Assembly (NCBI RefSeq): GCF_007830615.1
Contig: NZ_VLLI01000001.1
Coordinates: 733,276-797,275 of the forward strand
Direction: 5' to 3'
DNA length: 64,000 nt
Source of the DNA: Mucilaginibacter frigoritolerans
Lineage (GTDB): Bacteria > Bacteroidota > Bacteroidia > Sphingobacteriales > Sphingobacteriaceae
Shown here: positions 27,730 to 37,043 of the stretch, in pieces
How positions within the stretch are numbered: position 1 is the stretch's first letter
Layout of the letters: each line of letters opens with the position of its first letter
Translations under genes and position numbers: made by a program
Notes under the pieces: model-generated
The model's database searches: none
What the model saw: the letters and a program-made list of their open reading frames with translations, nothing else
What the model was told of the DNA's origin: nothing

Positions 27730-29925
27730 TTAGTTACCCATTTCTGACAGGAACTTGATGCGTACCAGCTGTATTTCTTCGCGGGTGTATTCGTCGCTGC
27801 CAAGTTCGGCAAGGGCTTCGTCTATCGAGTCTACTTCTGCGGTGCGGAAATACTCAAATATCTCTTCCTGCTTATCCTCGTCAATCACCTCATCAATATA
27901 ATAGTTGAGGTTTAGCTTGGTGCCCGAGTTTACAATGGTTTCTACCTCTTTCAATATCTCATCGTACGATAAGCCTTTTGAAGCGGCAATATCATCCAAA
28001 TTTAAATGACGGTCGATATTCTGAATAATGAATACTTTAAGGGCCGATTTGTTGGCGGCACTCTTTATCACCATATCTACCGGACGGTCGATATCATTAT
28101 CCTCTACATATTTCTGAATCAGATCGGTAAATGGCTTGCCAAATTTAAGCGCCTTACCTGCACCCACGCCTGATATTTGTTTCAGCTCATCGGTAGTAAT
28201 AGGGTAGTGCGTACACATTTCCTCTAACGATGGATCCTGGAAGATTACAAACGGAGGTAATCCTTTTTGTTTGGCCAGCTTTTTACGCAGGTCCTTCAGC
28301 ATTTGCAGTAATGCGGTATCTAAAGCACCACCGCCTTGTTTAGGGCCATCTTCCGAGTCGTCATCATCTGTATTTTCCATCGGCTTGTTCAGTATGAAAC
28401 GGATGCTGTATGGATTGTCAATAAATGCGAGGCCGGTTTTGGTTAAGTGCAGTAAGCCGTACTGGTCAATATCTTTAGCTAAAAAGTTATTAAGTAATGC
28501 CTGGCGCAGCAGTGAGTTCCACAGGTTGCGTCCCTCTTCCTTGCCCGATCCGAAATATTCGAGCGTATCGTGCTCATAATTTTTGATCTGGGCATTCTCC
28601 TCACCAATTAATATGCTGATGATGTGGTGATCGTCAAACTTCTCGCCAATGGCTTTAATAAGGCTCAATGCGCGGTGCAGATGTACCTCACCATCAAAAT
28701 GTTCTTTAGGTCCGCAGCAGTTGTCGCACATGTTGTTGCAGCCTGCTTCGTTAAAGTTTTCGCCAAAGTAATGCAGCAGCTGTTTACGGCGGCATACAGA
28801 TGATTCGGCATAGTCTATCACTTCCTTCAGTATCTGGGTGCCAATTTCGCGTTCAGCAACCGGCTTATCCTTCATAAACTTCTGGAGCTTATCAATATCT
28901 TTTTCGGAGTAAAAGGCAACGCAAACCCCTTCGCCACCATCACGCCCGGCTCTACCGGTTTCCTGGTAGTAACCTTCCATGCTCTTAGGCACATCGTGGT
29001 GTATTACGTAACGCACATCGGGTTTATCAATACCCATACCAAAGGCTATGGTTGCTACAATAACATCCACATCCTCCATCAGGAATTTGTCTTGTGTATC
29101 GGCGCGTACTTTAGGGTCGAGGCCTGCATGGTAGGGCAGGGCCTTTACGCCGTTAAGGTTCAGTGCTTCGGCAACTTCCTCCACCTTTTTACGGCTCAGG
29201 CAGTAAATAATGCCCGATTTTCCTTGGTTTTGTTTTACAAACTTTACAATCTCCTTAATCACATTACGCTTGGCCCTAACCTCATAAAACAGGTTTGAAC
29301 GATTAAATGATGATTTATAGATGGTTGCATTGTTCATTTGCAGGTTTTTCTGAATGTCCTGCTGAACTTTTGGGGTAGCGGTTGCAGTTAGGGCGATGAT
29401 TGGAATGTTATCGCCAATATTGCTGATTACCTGTCTTATTTTGCGGTACTCCGGGCGGAAATCATGTCCCCACTCAGAAATACAGTGCGCTTCATCAACA
29501 GCTACAAATGATACCAGGTTGAGACGCAGAAAGTCGATATTTTCCTGTTTGGTAAGCGACTCTGGCGCTACATAAAGCAATTTGGTTTTACCGGCCAGCA
29601 CATCTTCTTTAACCCGGGCAATATCTGATTTTGTTAACGATGAATTTAAAAAATGTGCAATGCTGTCTGATCCGCCAAATGCCCTCAACTGGTCAACCTG
29701 ATTTTTCATCAGGGCAATGAGCGGGGAGATCACGATCGCGGTTCCTTCGCTCATCAAAGCCGGTAACTGGTAACACATGGATTTGCCGCCACCGGTAGGC
29801 ATAATCACAAATGTATCGTTCCCCGCCAAAATGTTTGTTATAATCGCTTCCTGTTCCCCTTTGAAATTGTCGAACCCGAAAAAGTTCTGTAGGTTATCAA
29901 AAAGCGACTTCTTTGTTTCAATCAT
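27730..29925 (-). CDS. recQ: ATP-dependent DNA helicase RecQ
   Basis: The 731-residue helicase has Gln25 of the aromatic-Q motif, Walker A MPTGGGKS (42-49), the DEAH box in AVDEAHCISEWGHDF, motif VI in QETGRAGRDG, the four-Cys RQC zinc site (CRRKQLL to MCDNCC), a winged helix and an HRDC domain (around PFVIFQDPSLEEM). It is about 120 residues longer than E. coli RecQ, the extra length lying in an acidic C-terminal extension found in Bacteroidota members. It unwinds DNA in recombination and repair. It is divergent from the guanylyltransferase gene. Confidence 0.96.
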   Translation of the reverse strand: MIETKKSLFDNLQNFFGFDNFKGEQEAIITNILAGNDTFVIMPTGGGKSMCYQLPALMSEGTAIVISPLIALMKNQVDQLRAFGGSDSIAHFLNSSLTKSDIARVKEDVLAGKTKLLYVAPESLTKQENIDFLRLNLVSFVAVDEAHCISEWGHDFRPEYRKIRQVISNIGDNIPIIALTATATPKVQQDIQKNLQMNNATIYKSSFNRSNLFYEVRAKRNVIKEIVKFVKQNQGKSGIIYCLSRKKVEEVAEALNLNGVKALPYHAGLDPKVRADTQDKFLMEDVDVIVATIAFGMGIDKPDVRYVIHHDVPKSMEGYYQETGRAGRDGGEGVCVAFYSEKDIDKLQKFMKDKPVAEREIGTQILKEVIDYAESSVCRRKQLLHYFGENFNEAGCNNMCDNCCGPKEHFDGEVHLHRALSLIKAIGEKFDDHHIISILIGEENAQIKNYEHDTLEYFGSGKEEGRNLWNSLLRQALLNNFLAKDIDQYGLLHLTKTGLAFIDNPYSIRFILNKPMENTDDDDSEDGPKQGGGALDTALLQMLKDLRKKLAKQKGLPPFVIFQDPSLEEMCTHYPITTDELKQISGVGAGKALKFGKPFTDLIQKYVEDNDIDRPVDMVIKSAANKSALKVFIIQNIDRHLNLDDIAASKGLSYDEILKEVETIVNSGTKLNLNYYIDEVIDEDKQEEIFEYFRTAEVDSIDEALAELGSDEYTREEIQLVRIKFLSEMGN

Positions 29926-30167
29926 TATTTATGTATGCTTATTATTCGATTTAAAAGTTTAAAGTAACAAATTTTTATCAATAAACGACAGATTTACTTT
30001 AAAATTTTATAGAAAAATGATTATTCTTTTAAAAACAATTTTGCTTAATTATGCATTTAAACAACAATATTGTGCCGCGGTAATTATTTAATTTTATTTG
30101 ATACTAATTTTACAAATTATTGACCAAATTTACCGCGCATTTACCAAATTAAAATTGTTAGCAACAC

Positions 30168-31253
30168 ATGAATAAAAATTACTATGCCATCATCATGGCA
30201 GGCGGTATCGGAAGCCGTTTTTGGCCCATTAGCCGTACTTCGCACCCAAAACAATTTATTGACATTTTAGGTACAGGCAAAACTTTGATCCAAAATACCT
30301 ACGACAGATTTTTAAAAGTTTGCCCAAAGGAGAATATTTATGTGGTGACCAACGATATTTATACCGACCTGGTAAAGGCGCAACTGCCAGATATGGCCGA
30401 CCAGCAGATACTAACCGAGCCGGTGATGCGCAACACGGCCCCTTGTGTGGCTTACGGTTGTTTTAAAATTGAGAGCCTTAATCCGGATGCTGCTATTGTT
30501 GTGGCCCCTTCAGATCACTTGATATTAAACGAGACCGCTTTTATTGCAGCGATTGAAAAATCGTTAGAGGCGGCTTCTAAAAATGATTTACTGATTACCC
30601 TGGGTATACAGCCATCTCGCCCTGATACTGGGTATGGCTATATCCAGTACACTTCCAATACACTCCATAACGATTTTCATAAGGTGAAAACCTTTACCGA
30701 GAAGCCTACGCTGGAAATTGCCAAGACCTTTATCCAAAGTGGCGACTTTTTATGGAACGCGGGGATCTTTGTATGGTCGGCTAAATCAATTGTAAAGGCA
30801 TTTGCCCAGCATTTGCCTGATATGAATGAGATTTTTGCCGAAGCAAGACCCGTTTACAATACCGGTAGCGAAAAGAGCCACATTAACAAAGCTTACCTGC
30901 AATGTACCAATATCTCTATTGATTACGGTATTATGGAAAAGGCTGATAATGTGTATGTTTTACCATCAGAATTTGGCTGGAGCGATTTGGGTACCTGGGC
31001 ATCCATTTACGAGCTTGCAGAGAAAGATTACGTAGGCAATGCCGTAATTCCATCAGAAAAAGTGATTATGTACGATTCATCCAACTGTATGGTTAACGTA
31101 CCCGAAGAAAAGCTGGTGATATTACAGGGTCTGCATGACTTTATCGTAGTAGAATCAAACAATACCCTGTTGATTTGCCCACGAGACCAGGAGCAAAATG
31201 TTAAAAAGGTAGTAGCCGACGTAAAGCAGAAATTCGGAACGAAGTATATTTAG
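30168..31253 (+). CDS. manC: Mannose-1-phosphate guanylyltransferase
   Basis: The 361-residue protein makes GDP-mannose from mannose-1-phosphate and GTP. It has the nucleotidyltransferase signature IMAGGIGSRFWPISR, HPKQF, VAPSDHLI, FTEKP and NAGIFVWS. It ends after a short left-handed helix region and lacks the phosphomannose isomerase domain of bifunctional ManC/AlgA, so it is monofunctional. It has an independent, AT-rich 240-base upstream region shared with divergent recQ. GDP-mannose would feed glycan or exopolysaccharide synthesis. Confidence 0.94.
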   Translation: MNKNYYAIIMAGGIGSRFWPISRTSHPKQFIDILGTGKTLIQNTYDRFLKVCPKENIYVVTNDIYTDLVKAQLPDMADQQILTEPVMRNTAPCVAYGCFKIESLNPDAAIVVAPSDHLILNETAFIAAIEKSLEAASKNDLLITLGIQPSRPDTGYGYIQYTSNTLHNDFHKVKTFTEKPTLEIAKTFIQSGDFLWNAGIFVWSAKSIVKAFAQHLPDMNEIFAEARPVYNTGSEKSHINKAYLQCTNISIDYGIMEKADNVYVLPSEFGWSDLGTWASIYELAEKDYVGNAVIPSEKVIMYDSSNCMVNVPEEKLVILQGLHDFIVVESNNTLLICPRDQEQNVKKVVADVKQKFGTKYI

Positions 31254-31699
31254 GGTTGATAGTTCATGGTTGATAGATCATAGACTATGATAGGAGGATG
31301 GTGGGCGAGTTAAATTGTCGCGCGCATAGCTAACTCACCCGGTCGTATTCCGCCTTTAGGCGGATCGACCACCCTCTCTTTTGCAAGCAAAAAAGAGGGA
31401 TTGGTAAACGGTTGTTTTTTTCTTATTTCTTTTTTACCCTCTTTACGACTTGTCGTAGAGAGGGTGGTCCAGCGTAGCGTCGACCGGGTGAGTCAACTCT
31501 GCGCCATCCCTGTCCGCTTCGTCAACCATTACCCTATACTTGTTTTCGGACGGACGGTACAAAGATGGGTCCATGGTCCATAGCAATGCCGGGAAAGTTG
31601 TGCTGTCATCATCCAATGACTCAATTGCTATCAATCATTGCAGAAATAATCCATGGACCATGGTCTATCGTCCATCGACTACCATCTATCAACCATCAA
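31254..31699. repeat. Intergenic repeat mosaic 4 (between convergent genes)
   Basis: No gene is supported. It contains CATAGACTATGA-type strings at 31255-31290 and 31565-31582, an imperfect inverted-repeat module (31330-31403 with 31431-31500; CGACCACCCTCTCT against AGAGAGGGTGGTCC), a reversed copy of the CAAGTATAGGGT-type element (31511-31560), the CAATGCCGGGAAAGTTG block shared with 23668-23702, and more palindromic strings at 31650-31704. Confidence 0.85.
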
Positions 31700-32467
31700 C
31701 TACTTAACCACCAACCTCTGCCTAATAGCTTCATACACAATAATACCAGTAGCTACTGATACGTTGAGTGATTCAATTTCGCCGTACATAGGTATTTTAG
31801 CCAGATGATCTGAAATGCGGATAATCTCGTTACGTACCCCGTCTTCTTCCGATCCCATGATGATAGCCGTAGGGTCGGTATAGTCGGGAGTATAGATATC
31901 GTCTTTGGTTTTCTCGGTGCAGCAAACCAACTGTAAGCCCGATTCCTGCAAGAATTTTACGGTTTGTATAAAGTTATCATGCCTGCACACCGGGATCTTG
32001 TACAAGGCTCCTGCCGAGGTTTTTATAGCATCAGGGTTTATCTGTGCCGATCCTTTGGCAGGTATCACAATGGCATGTACGCCGGCACACTCAGCAGTAC
32101 GCGCAATGGCGCCCATATTGCGTACATCGGTAATAGAATCCAACACTAAAATGAGCGGTACCTGTCCATCTTCAAATATCTGCGGGATAATGTTTTCTAT
32201 CTTATGGTAAGTGATGGGCGATATAAAAGCAACCACCCCCTGGTGATTTTTCGGCGTAAGGCGATTCAGCTTTTCTACCGGTACTTGCTGGGCCGTTAGC
32301 TGGTATTCGTTCAGTAGTTCTTTTAGCTCAGTAAGCAGGCCGCCACCAAGTCCGCGTTGCAGGTATAATGCCTCAATTTCTTTACCCGAACGGATAGCCT
32401 CAATAACTGCACGGATGCCAAAAACCATTTGATTGCTCTCACGTGCAGGCCTCGAATTATAACTCAT
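31700..32467 (-). CDS. rlmB: 23S rRNA (guanosine-2'-O)-methyltransferase, RlmB/TrmH family
   Basis: The start at 32467 (MSYNSRPARESNQMVFG) is preferred over an upstream in-frame ATG at 32491. The 255-residue SPOUT methyltransferase has the N-terminal substrate-binding domain (VFGIRAVIEAIRSGKEIEAL) and the knotted SAM domain with LDSITDVRNMGAIARTAE, MGSEEDGVRNEII and ESLNVSVATGIIVYEAIR. RlmB methylates a guanosine in the 23S peptidyl-transferase region; other TrmH-family targets cannot be excluded. TACTTTTG at 32496-32489 on the minus strand matches the -7 promoter box. Confidence 0.92.
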   Translation of the reverse strand: MSYNSRPARESNQMVFGIRAVIEAIRSGKEIEALYLQRGLGGGLLTELKELLNEYQLTAQQVPVEKLNRLTPKNHQGVVAFISPITYHKIENIIPQIFEDGQVPLILVLDSITDVRNMGAIARTAECAGVHAIVIPAKGSAQINPDAIKTSAGALYKIPVCRHDNFIQTVKFLQESGLQLVCCTEKTKDDIYTPDYTDPTAIIMGSEEDGVRNEIIRISDHLAKIPMYGEIESLNVSVATGIIVYEAIRQRLVVK

Positions 32468-32756
32468 TTTTAATATTTTACTAAAAGGCAAAAGTAGCTA
32501 TATTAATTGATTTAGCACTTATTGAACCGATTAACCATTTTGGTTTTTTTTATAATAATTAACACCCCAAAGTTATTAACATGCTATTAAGTACTTGGTA
32601 ATCAAGTTTAATTTAAAATTGCTAACAAGTTCTTAACATCGACACAAAAACAATGTTATTAAAAAGCAGGGCATTTTGATAGATTTTTTTTTGCTAAAAA
32701 TGCGATTGTTTAAAATCAAATGCATTACCAAATATCTTTTGTATATTTTTGTTTCG

Positions 32757-34319
32757 ATGAATTTTGAGAACGATACTCCCTTTAACAAGCCTAACACCAA
32801 CGAACGCAGAAGCCGGGTAACCACCCCAACTCCTTATACTGGTTTGGGCAAGCTTCAACCTCAGGCAATTGACCTCGAAGAGGCCGTGCTGGGTGCATTA
32901 ATGCTGGAGAAAGACGCCTTATCGTCGGTTATTGATATTATAAAACCGGAGGTTTTTTATAAGGATAATCACCAGAAAATATTTCAGGCTATCAGGGTGT
33001 TGTTTGAAAAATCATCGCCGGTTGATATCCTTACCGTAACGGCACAGTTACGCCAGCAGGGTGAGCTTGAAATGATAGGCGGTGCCTATTATATTACCGA
33101 GTTAACCAACCGTGTAGCCTCTGCTGCCAATATTGAATTTCACGCCCGTATCATCATCCAGAAATACATTCAGCGCGAGCTGATCCGTATCTCTACAGAT
33201 GTAATTCAGAGCGCTTATGAAGATACCAGCGACGTTTTAGATCTGTTAGATAAAGCAGAAAAGAACCTGTTCGAGATTGCCCAGAATAACCTTCGCCGTG
33301 ACTCACGCAAGATGGATGACCTGATGCATGAGGCCCTAAAGGGGATTGAATCTCTTAAAGATAAAAAAGACGGTTTAACAGGTGTTGCATCAGGCTTTAC
33401 AGAGCTGGATAGAATGACCTCGGGCTGGCAAAAATCAGATTTGGTAATTATAGCTGCCCGTCCGGCAATGGGTAAAACAGCATTCGTACTAACCTGCGCC
33501 CGTAATGCAGCGGTTGATTTTAACAAACCGGTGGTAGTATTCTCACTCGAGATGTCGTCGGTACAGTTGGTTAATCGTTTAATATCCGGAGAGGCACAAA
33601 TTGAGCAGGAAAAGATCCGTAAGGGTAACCTGGAAGAATGGGAGTGGGCACAAATACACTCCAAAATAGGCAGGCTGGAGCAGGCACCGTTAATTATTGA
33701 CGATACCCCGGCACTAAATATCTTCGAATTCAGAGCCAAATGCCGTCGTTTAAAGTCGCAGCATGATATCCAGTTAATCATCATTGACTACTTGCAGCTA
33801 ATGCATGGTAAGGCGGCTGATGCCAAAGGTGGTGGTAACCGTGAGCAGGAAATTGGTAGTATATCAAGAGCCTTAAAATCGGTAGCTAAAGAGTTGAATG
33901 TTCCGGTGATAGCCCTGTCGCAGTTAAGTCGTGCGGTAGAGAGCAGGCCAGGTGGTTCAAAAAGGCCGATGCTATCAGATTTGCGTGAATCGGGATCTAT
34001 TGAGCAGGATGCGGATATGGTATTGTTCCTTTACCGTCCCGAATATTACGGCTTGGAAGTGGATGAGGATAATAACCCAACACAAGGCGTAGGTGAGGTA
34101 ATTATAGCCAAGCACCGTAATGGTGAAACCGGCCGTGTAAGGCTCAAATTCGTAGGTAAATACGTTAAATTCACCGACCTTGACACGGGTATGGATGGCG
34201 CATTTTCGCCGGGCAATGCCTTTACAGGTTTAGCACCGTCACAAGATTTTGAGAAGCCCAATAACTTTATTATAAGGCCATCACGTATGGATGATATTGA
34301 TGATGAGCAGCCGTTTTAA
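32757..34319 (+). CDS. dnaB: Replicative DNA helicase
   Basis: The ATG at 32757 (MNFENDTPFNKP) is chosen; the longer frame starts in a hydrophobic, unconserved stretch. The 520-residue protein has the DnaB N-terminal collar (PQAIDLEEAVLGALMLE), a linker helix and a RecA-like motor with Walker A near ARPAMGKTA (residues 234-242), Walker B in LIIIDYLQLM and the Arg-finger region SDLRESGSIEQDADMV. No intein is seen. It unwinds the replication fork. The upstream 32468-32756 region is AT-rich with a TATTTTTG element at 32744-32751. Confidence 0.97.
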   Translation: MNFENDTPFNKPNTNERRSRVTTPTPYTGLGKLQPQAIDLEEAVLGALMLEKDALSSVIDIIKPEVFYKDNHQKIFQAIRVLFEKSSPVDILTVTAQLRQQGELEMIGGAYYITELTNRVASAANIEFHARIIIQKYIQRELIRISTDVIQSAYEDTSDVLDLLDKAEKNLFEIAQNNLRRDSRKMDDLMHEALKGIESLKDKKDGLTGVASGFTELDRMTSGWQKSDLVIIAARPAMGKTAFVLTCARNAAVDFNKPVVVFSLEMSSVQLVNRLISGEAQIEQEKIRKGNLEEWEWAQIHSKIGRLEQAPLIIDDTPALNIFEFRAKCRRLKSQHDIQLIIIDYLQLMHGKAADAKGGGNREQEIGSISRALKSVAKELNVPVIALSQLSRAVESRPGGSKRPMLSDLRESGSIEQDADMVLFLYRPEYYGLEVDEDNNPTQGVGEVIIAKHRNGETGRVRLKFVGKYVKFTDLDTGMDGAFSPGNAFTGLAPSQDFEKPNNFIIRPSRMDDIDDEQPF

Positions 34320-34617
34320 TAGAGTTGGTGAATAGTTGATTAAGTGAGTAGTTGATTGGGTATAGTCGATAGTTTATAATTTTTACGGCGCTGTCCGCAA
34401 TGTTGCGCTATACCCTATACTTGTTTTCGGACGGACGGTACGTGAGGAAGTCCATAGTCGATGGTCCATAGACCATAGCCCTCTTCGTTCGCATTGTTGA
34501 GCTATACCCTATACTTGTTTTCGGACGGACGGTACGGAGGATGTCCATAGTCAACGATCTATGAACCATGAACTATTCACTCAATCAACCTATCAACCTA
34601 ATCAACCACTCACCAAT
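34320..34617. repeat. Intergenic repeat mosaic 5 (between convergent genes)
   Basis: An outer imperfect inverted repeat (AGTTGGTGAATAGTTGATTA near 34324 and its near complement ending at 34617) encloses two reversed copies of the interspersed element (34391-34441 and 34486-34537), separated by CATAGTCGATGGTCCATAG-type strings. The two copies share the 18-base core CCCTATACTTGTTTTCGG. The whole block could fold into a long hairpin that ends dnaB and the ABC exporter transcripts. Confidence 0.85.
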
Positions 34618-36444
34618 TTACCCCACCTCAAACTGCAAGCTGCTCAGATACCTGTAGAGGCCTTGCTCATTGCTGATGAGTTCCTGGTGATTGCCTGATT
34701 CAATGATATGGCCCTTTTCCAGCACGATGATCTTATCTGCTTCGCGGATGGTTGACAGGCGATGGGCTATGATGATAGAAGTGCGGTTTTTCATCAGCTC
34801 TTCCAAAGCTTCCTGCACCAGGCGTTCAGATTCTGAATCGAGTGACGAGGTAGCTTCATCCAATATCAATATAGCCGGATTTTTAAGCAAGGCCCTTGCA
34901 ATGGCAATCCGCTGCCGCTGACCACCTGATAGTTTAACACCACGCTCACCAACCACGGTGTCATAACCTTCAGGAAACGACATGATAAACTGATGTGCAT
35001 TGGCACGCTGGGCAGCCTGTATAATTTCTTCTTTTGATGCGCTGAGTTTGCCATAGGCGATGTTTTCCAGTATGGTGCCGCCAAATAGCATTACATCCTG
35101 CGGTACAATAGCCACCTGGTTACGGATATCGGTTAGGGAATAATCAGCCGCAGGCTTACCATCAAAGCTGATGAAGCCACTTTGCGGATGATAAAACTGC
35201 AATATCAAAGCCGCCATAGTTGATTTACCCGAACCGCTTGGCCCTACAATGGCTACCTTTTGCCCGGCTGCGGCATCAAATGAAATATCTTTTAATACGG
35301 TTAATTCCGGTCGTGATGGATAGGCAAAAACAACGTTATTGAAAGACAGGTTACCTTCTATTTTTTGTTTGATAGCGTTATCAGCTTCGTTAATGGATAC
35401 TTCTTCACCTTCTTCGTCCAGTATTTCCAGCACACGTTCGCTGGCACCTACCGCCTTTTGCATGTTGCCGTATAGCTCAGGGAAACTACCCATTGATGCT
35501 GCAACAAATACCCCGTAAATAACAAATTGAATAAGTTTACCGATAGTAAGCTCATGATGGTTAACCATTACCGAGCCATACCAAATTACGGCTACAATGG
35601 CCCCAAAAAGGCAAAAAACAACAAAGGAAGCAAATAGTCCCCTGAACTTGGCCCCTTTAACAGCAAGCTTCACTACATCGCGCAGGTTCTTATTGTACCG
35701 TCCTGCTTCAAAGGCTTCGTTTACAAAAGCTTTTACATTAGCTATACCCTGCAAGGTTTCTTCCACAACGGTATTTGATTCGGCCAGCTTATCTTGTGCC
35801 TGGCGGGAAAGTTTGCGGATAAATCTGCCAAAAACCACTGCTATAACCACTAGTACAGGCATCATCAATAACAAAGTCAGCGTAAGCTTTGGCGATACGA
35901 TGATGAGAAAAGTAATACCACCGGTAAGCAATATCAACTGCCTGATCATTTCGGCCAGGGTAGTGGTTATCGCATCCTGTATTTGTGAAAGATCGGCAGA
36001 AATACGGCTGTTGAGTTCACCAACCCTGCGGTTGGAAAAGAAATTCATGGGCAGGGTAATCAATTTAAAATAGGTATCGCGTCTTATATCAGCTAACGAC
36101 CGCTCTGCTACCTGAACAAACCAAATCACCCTGAAAAATGATACAAATGCCTGTGCAAGCAAAACCACCAATGCCACCAGGCCAATACCGTTAAGCGTAC
36201 CGGGTAAAAAAGAAAATTTATGTTTACCCTGTGCAGCATCAATCAAAGCACCCAAAAACTGCGGAAAGGCTAATCCAACCAAACTCGACATAAACAAAAA
36301 TAGCATGGCTGCTATGAATCTGCCCCGGTAAGGTTTAATATAGGAAAGCAGTCTTACTACCTGTTTTAAGCTTTTACTGTTGATTTTTGCCTTAGGTAAA
36401 TCTTGCTCTGCTGCGTTGCCACTGTTTAGTCGTCCTCTTGCCAT
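34618..36444 (-). CDS. ABC exporter, fused permease-ATPase (MsbA/BmrA type)
   Basis: This 608-residue half-transporter has six membrane helices in an ABC_membrane domain (about 40-330) and a C-terminal ATPase with Walker A GPSGSGKST at 401-409, signature VKLSGGQRQRIAIARAL, Walker B AILILDEATSSLDSESE and switch His in IIAHRLSTI. It works as a homodimer and exports lipids or drugs; the substrate is unknown. It is a single gene convergent with dnaB. Confidence 0.93.
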   Translation of the reverse strand: MARGRLNSGNAAEQDLPKAKINSKSLKQVVRLLSYIKPYRGRFIAAMLFLFMSSLVGLAFPQFLGALIDAAQGKHKFSFLPGTLNGIGLVALVVLLAQAFVSFFRVIWFVQVAERSLADIRRDTYFKLITLPMNFFSNRRVGELNSRISADLSQIQDAITTTLAEMIRQLILLTGGITFLIIVSPKLTLTLLLMMPVLVVIAVVFGRFIRKLSRQAQDKLAESNTVVEETLQGIANVKAFVNEAFEAGRYNKNLRDVVKLAVKGAKFRGLFASFVVFCLFGAIVAVIWYGSVMVNHHELTIGKLIQFVIYGVFVAASMGSFPELYGNMQKAVGASERVLEILDEEGEEVSINEADNAIKQKIEGNLSFNNVVFAYPSRPELTVLKDISFDAAAGQKVAIVGPSGSGKSTMAALILQFYHPQSGFISFDGKPAADYSLTDIRNQVAIVPQDVMLFGGTILENIAYGKLSASKEEIIQAAQRANAHQFIMSFPEGYDTVVGERGVKLSGGQRQRIAIARALLKNPAILILDEATSSLDSESERLVQEALEELMKNRTSIIIAHRLSTIREADKIIVLEKGHIIESGNHQELISNEQGLYRYLSSLQFEVG

Positions 36445-36530
36445 TATTGTTTTGTATGATGGTGTTAATATCCATAAGGACGATTGATATGCCTTAACAT
36501 TTTAAAAGATGCTGAAAAGAAATATTAAAA

Positions 36531-37043
36531 TTAAGCTTTTCGTTTGCGGGTAGCAAAATAAAGAGTGCTTGCCAGCATCAAAACCAGCAGTATGATTAAC
36601 CAGCTTACTGTTTTATCGTGCTCCTGTTGCTGTTTAGCAGCATCCGTTTTCAGCTGATCAACCTGATCCCGAAGCTTATTAATAGTGGTCATAAAGCCAA
36701 TGTTGCTATTCTCGGCTTCTTTGGAGTGGGTTTGTACCTGTGTTTGCTGAAAGGTGCGCAAATCCAGTAATATTTTTAGCTCTTTGTAGATGTCATCATC
36801 TGTTTTAACAATATCCATTAAGATATCATTTGATCGGCGGATGTCTTTTTTAGTCTGGAAACCAAAAATACCCGTATGCATGCTTAAACTCTGATCGTAC
36901 TGACCAAATTTAACGGTACGTTGAGCCAGCATGCTGTTGATTTTTTTACGCTGCAACTGGTAAGCCAGCGAATCGCTGTTTACCTGTGCAAAGGCGGCTA
37001 TGCACAAAAAATAAAATAGCAGAAATGAGCTTAGTTTCTTCAT
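36531..37043 (-). CDS. Exported coiled-coil protein with C-terminal membrane anchor
   Basis: The 170-residue protein has a signal peptide (cleavage near AAFAQV), a helical, Gln/Lys-rich middle with a probable coiled coil (NKLRDQVDQLKTDAAKQQQE), one C-terminal membrane helix (WLIILLVLMLASTLYFA) and a basic RKRKA tail, so most of it should lie in the periplasm. I do not recognise a family. Its ATG overlaps the stop of the SAM hydrolase gene (ATGA at 37040-37043), indicating coupling. Confidence 0.6.
   Translation of the reverse strand: MKKLSSFLLFYFLCIAAFAQVNSDSLAYQLQRKKINSMLAQRTVKFGQYDQSLSMHTGIFGFQTKKDIRRSNDILMDIVKTDDDIYKELKILLDLRTFQQTQVQTHSKEAENSNIGFMTTINKLRDQVDQLKTDAAKQQQEHDKTVSWLIILLVLMLASTLYFATRKRKA

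Noticed and set aside
33215..33784. 189-codon minus-strand frame inside dnaB
   Set aside because: It is antisense to the DnaB motor domain and shows no domain or signal; typical shadow of a conserved gene.
21653..34617. CRISPR array
   Set aside because: The repeats are in both orientations, unevenly spaced, of several lengths and spread over five gaps with genes between; no cas genes.
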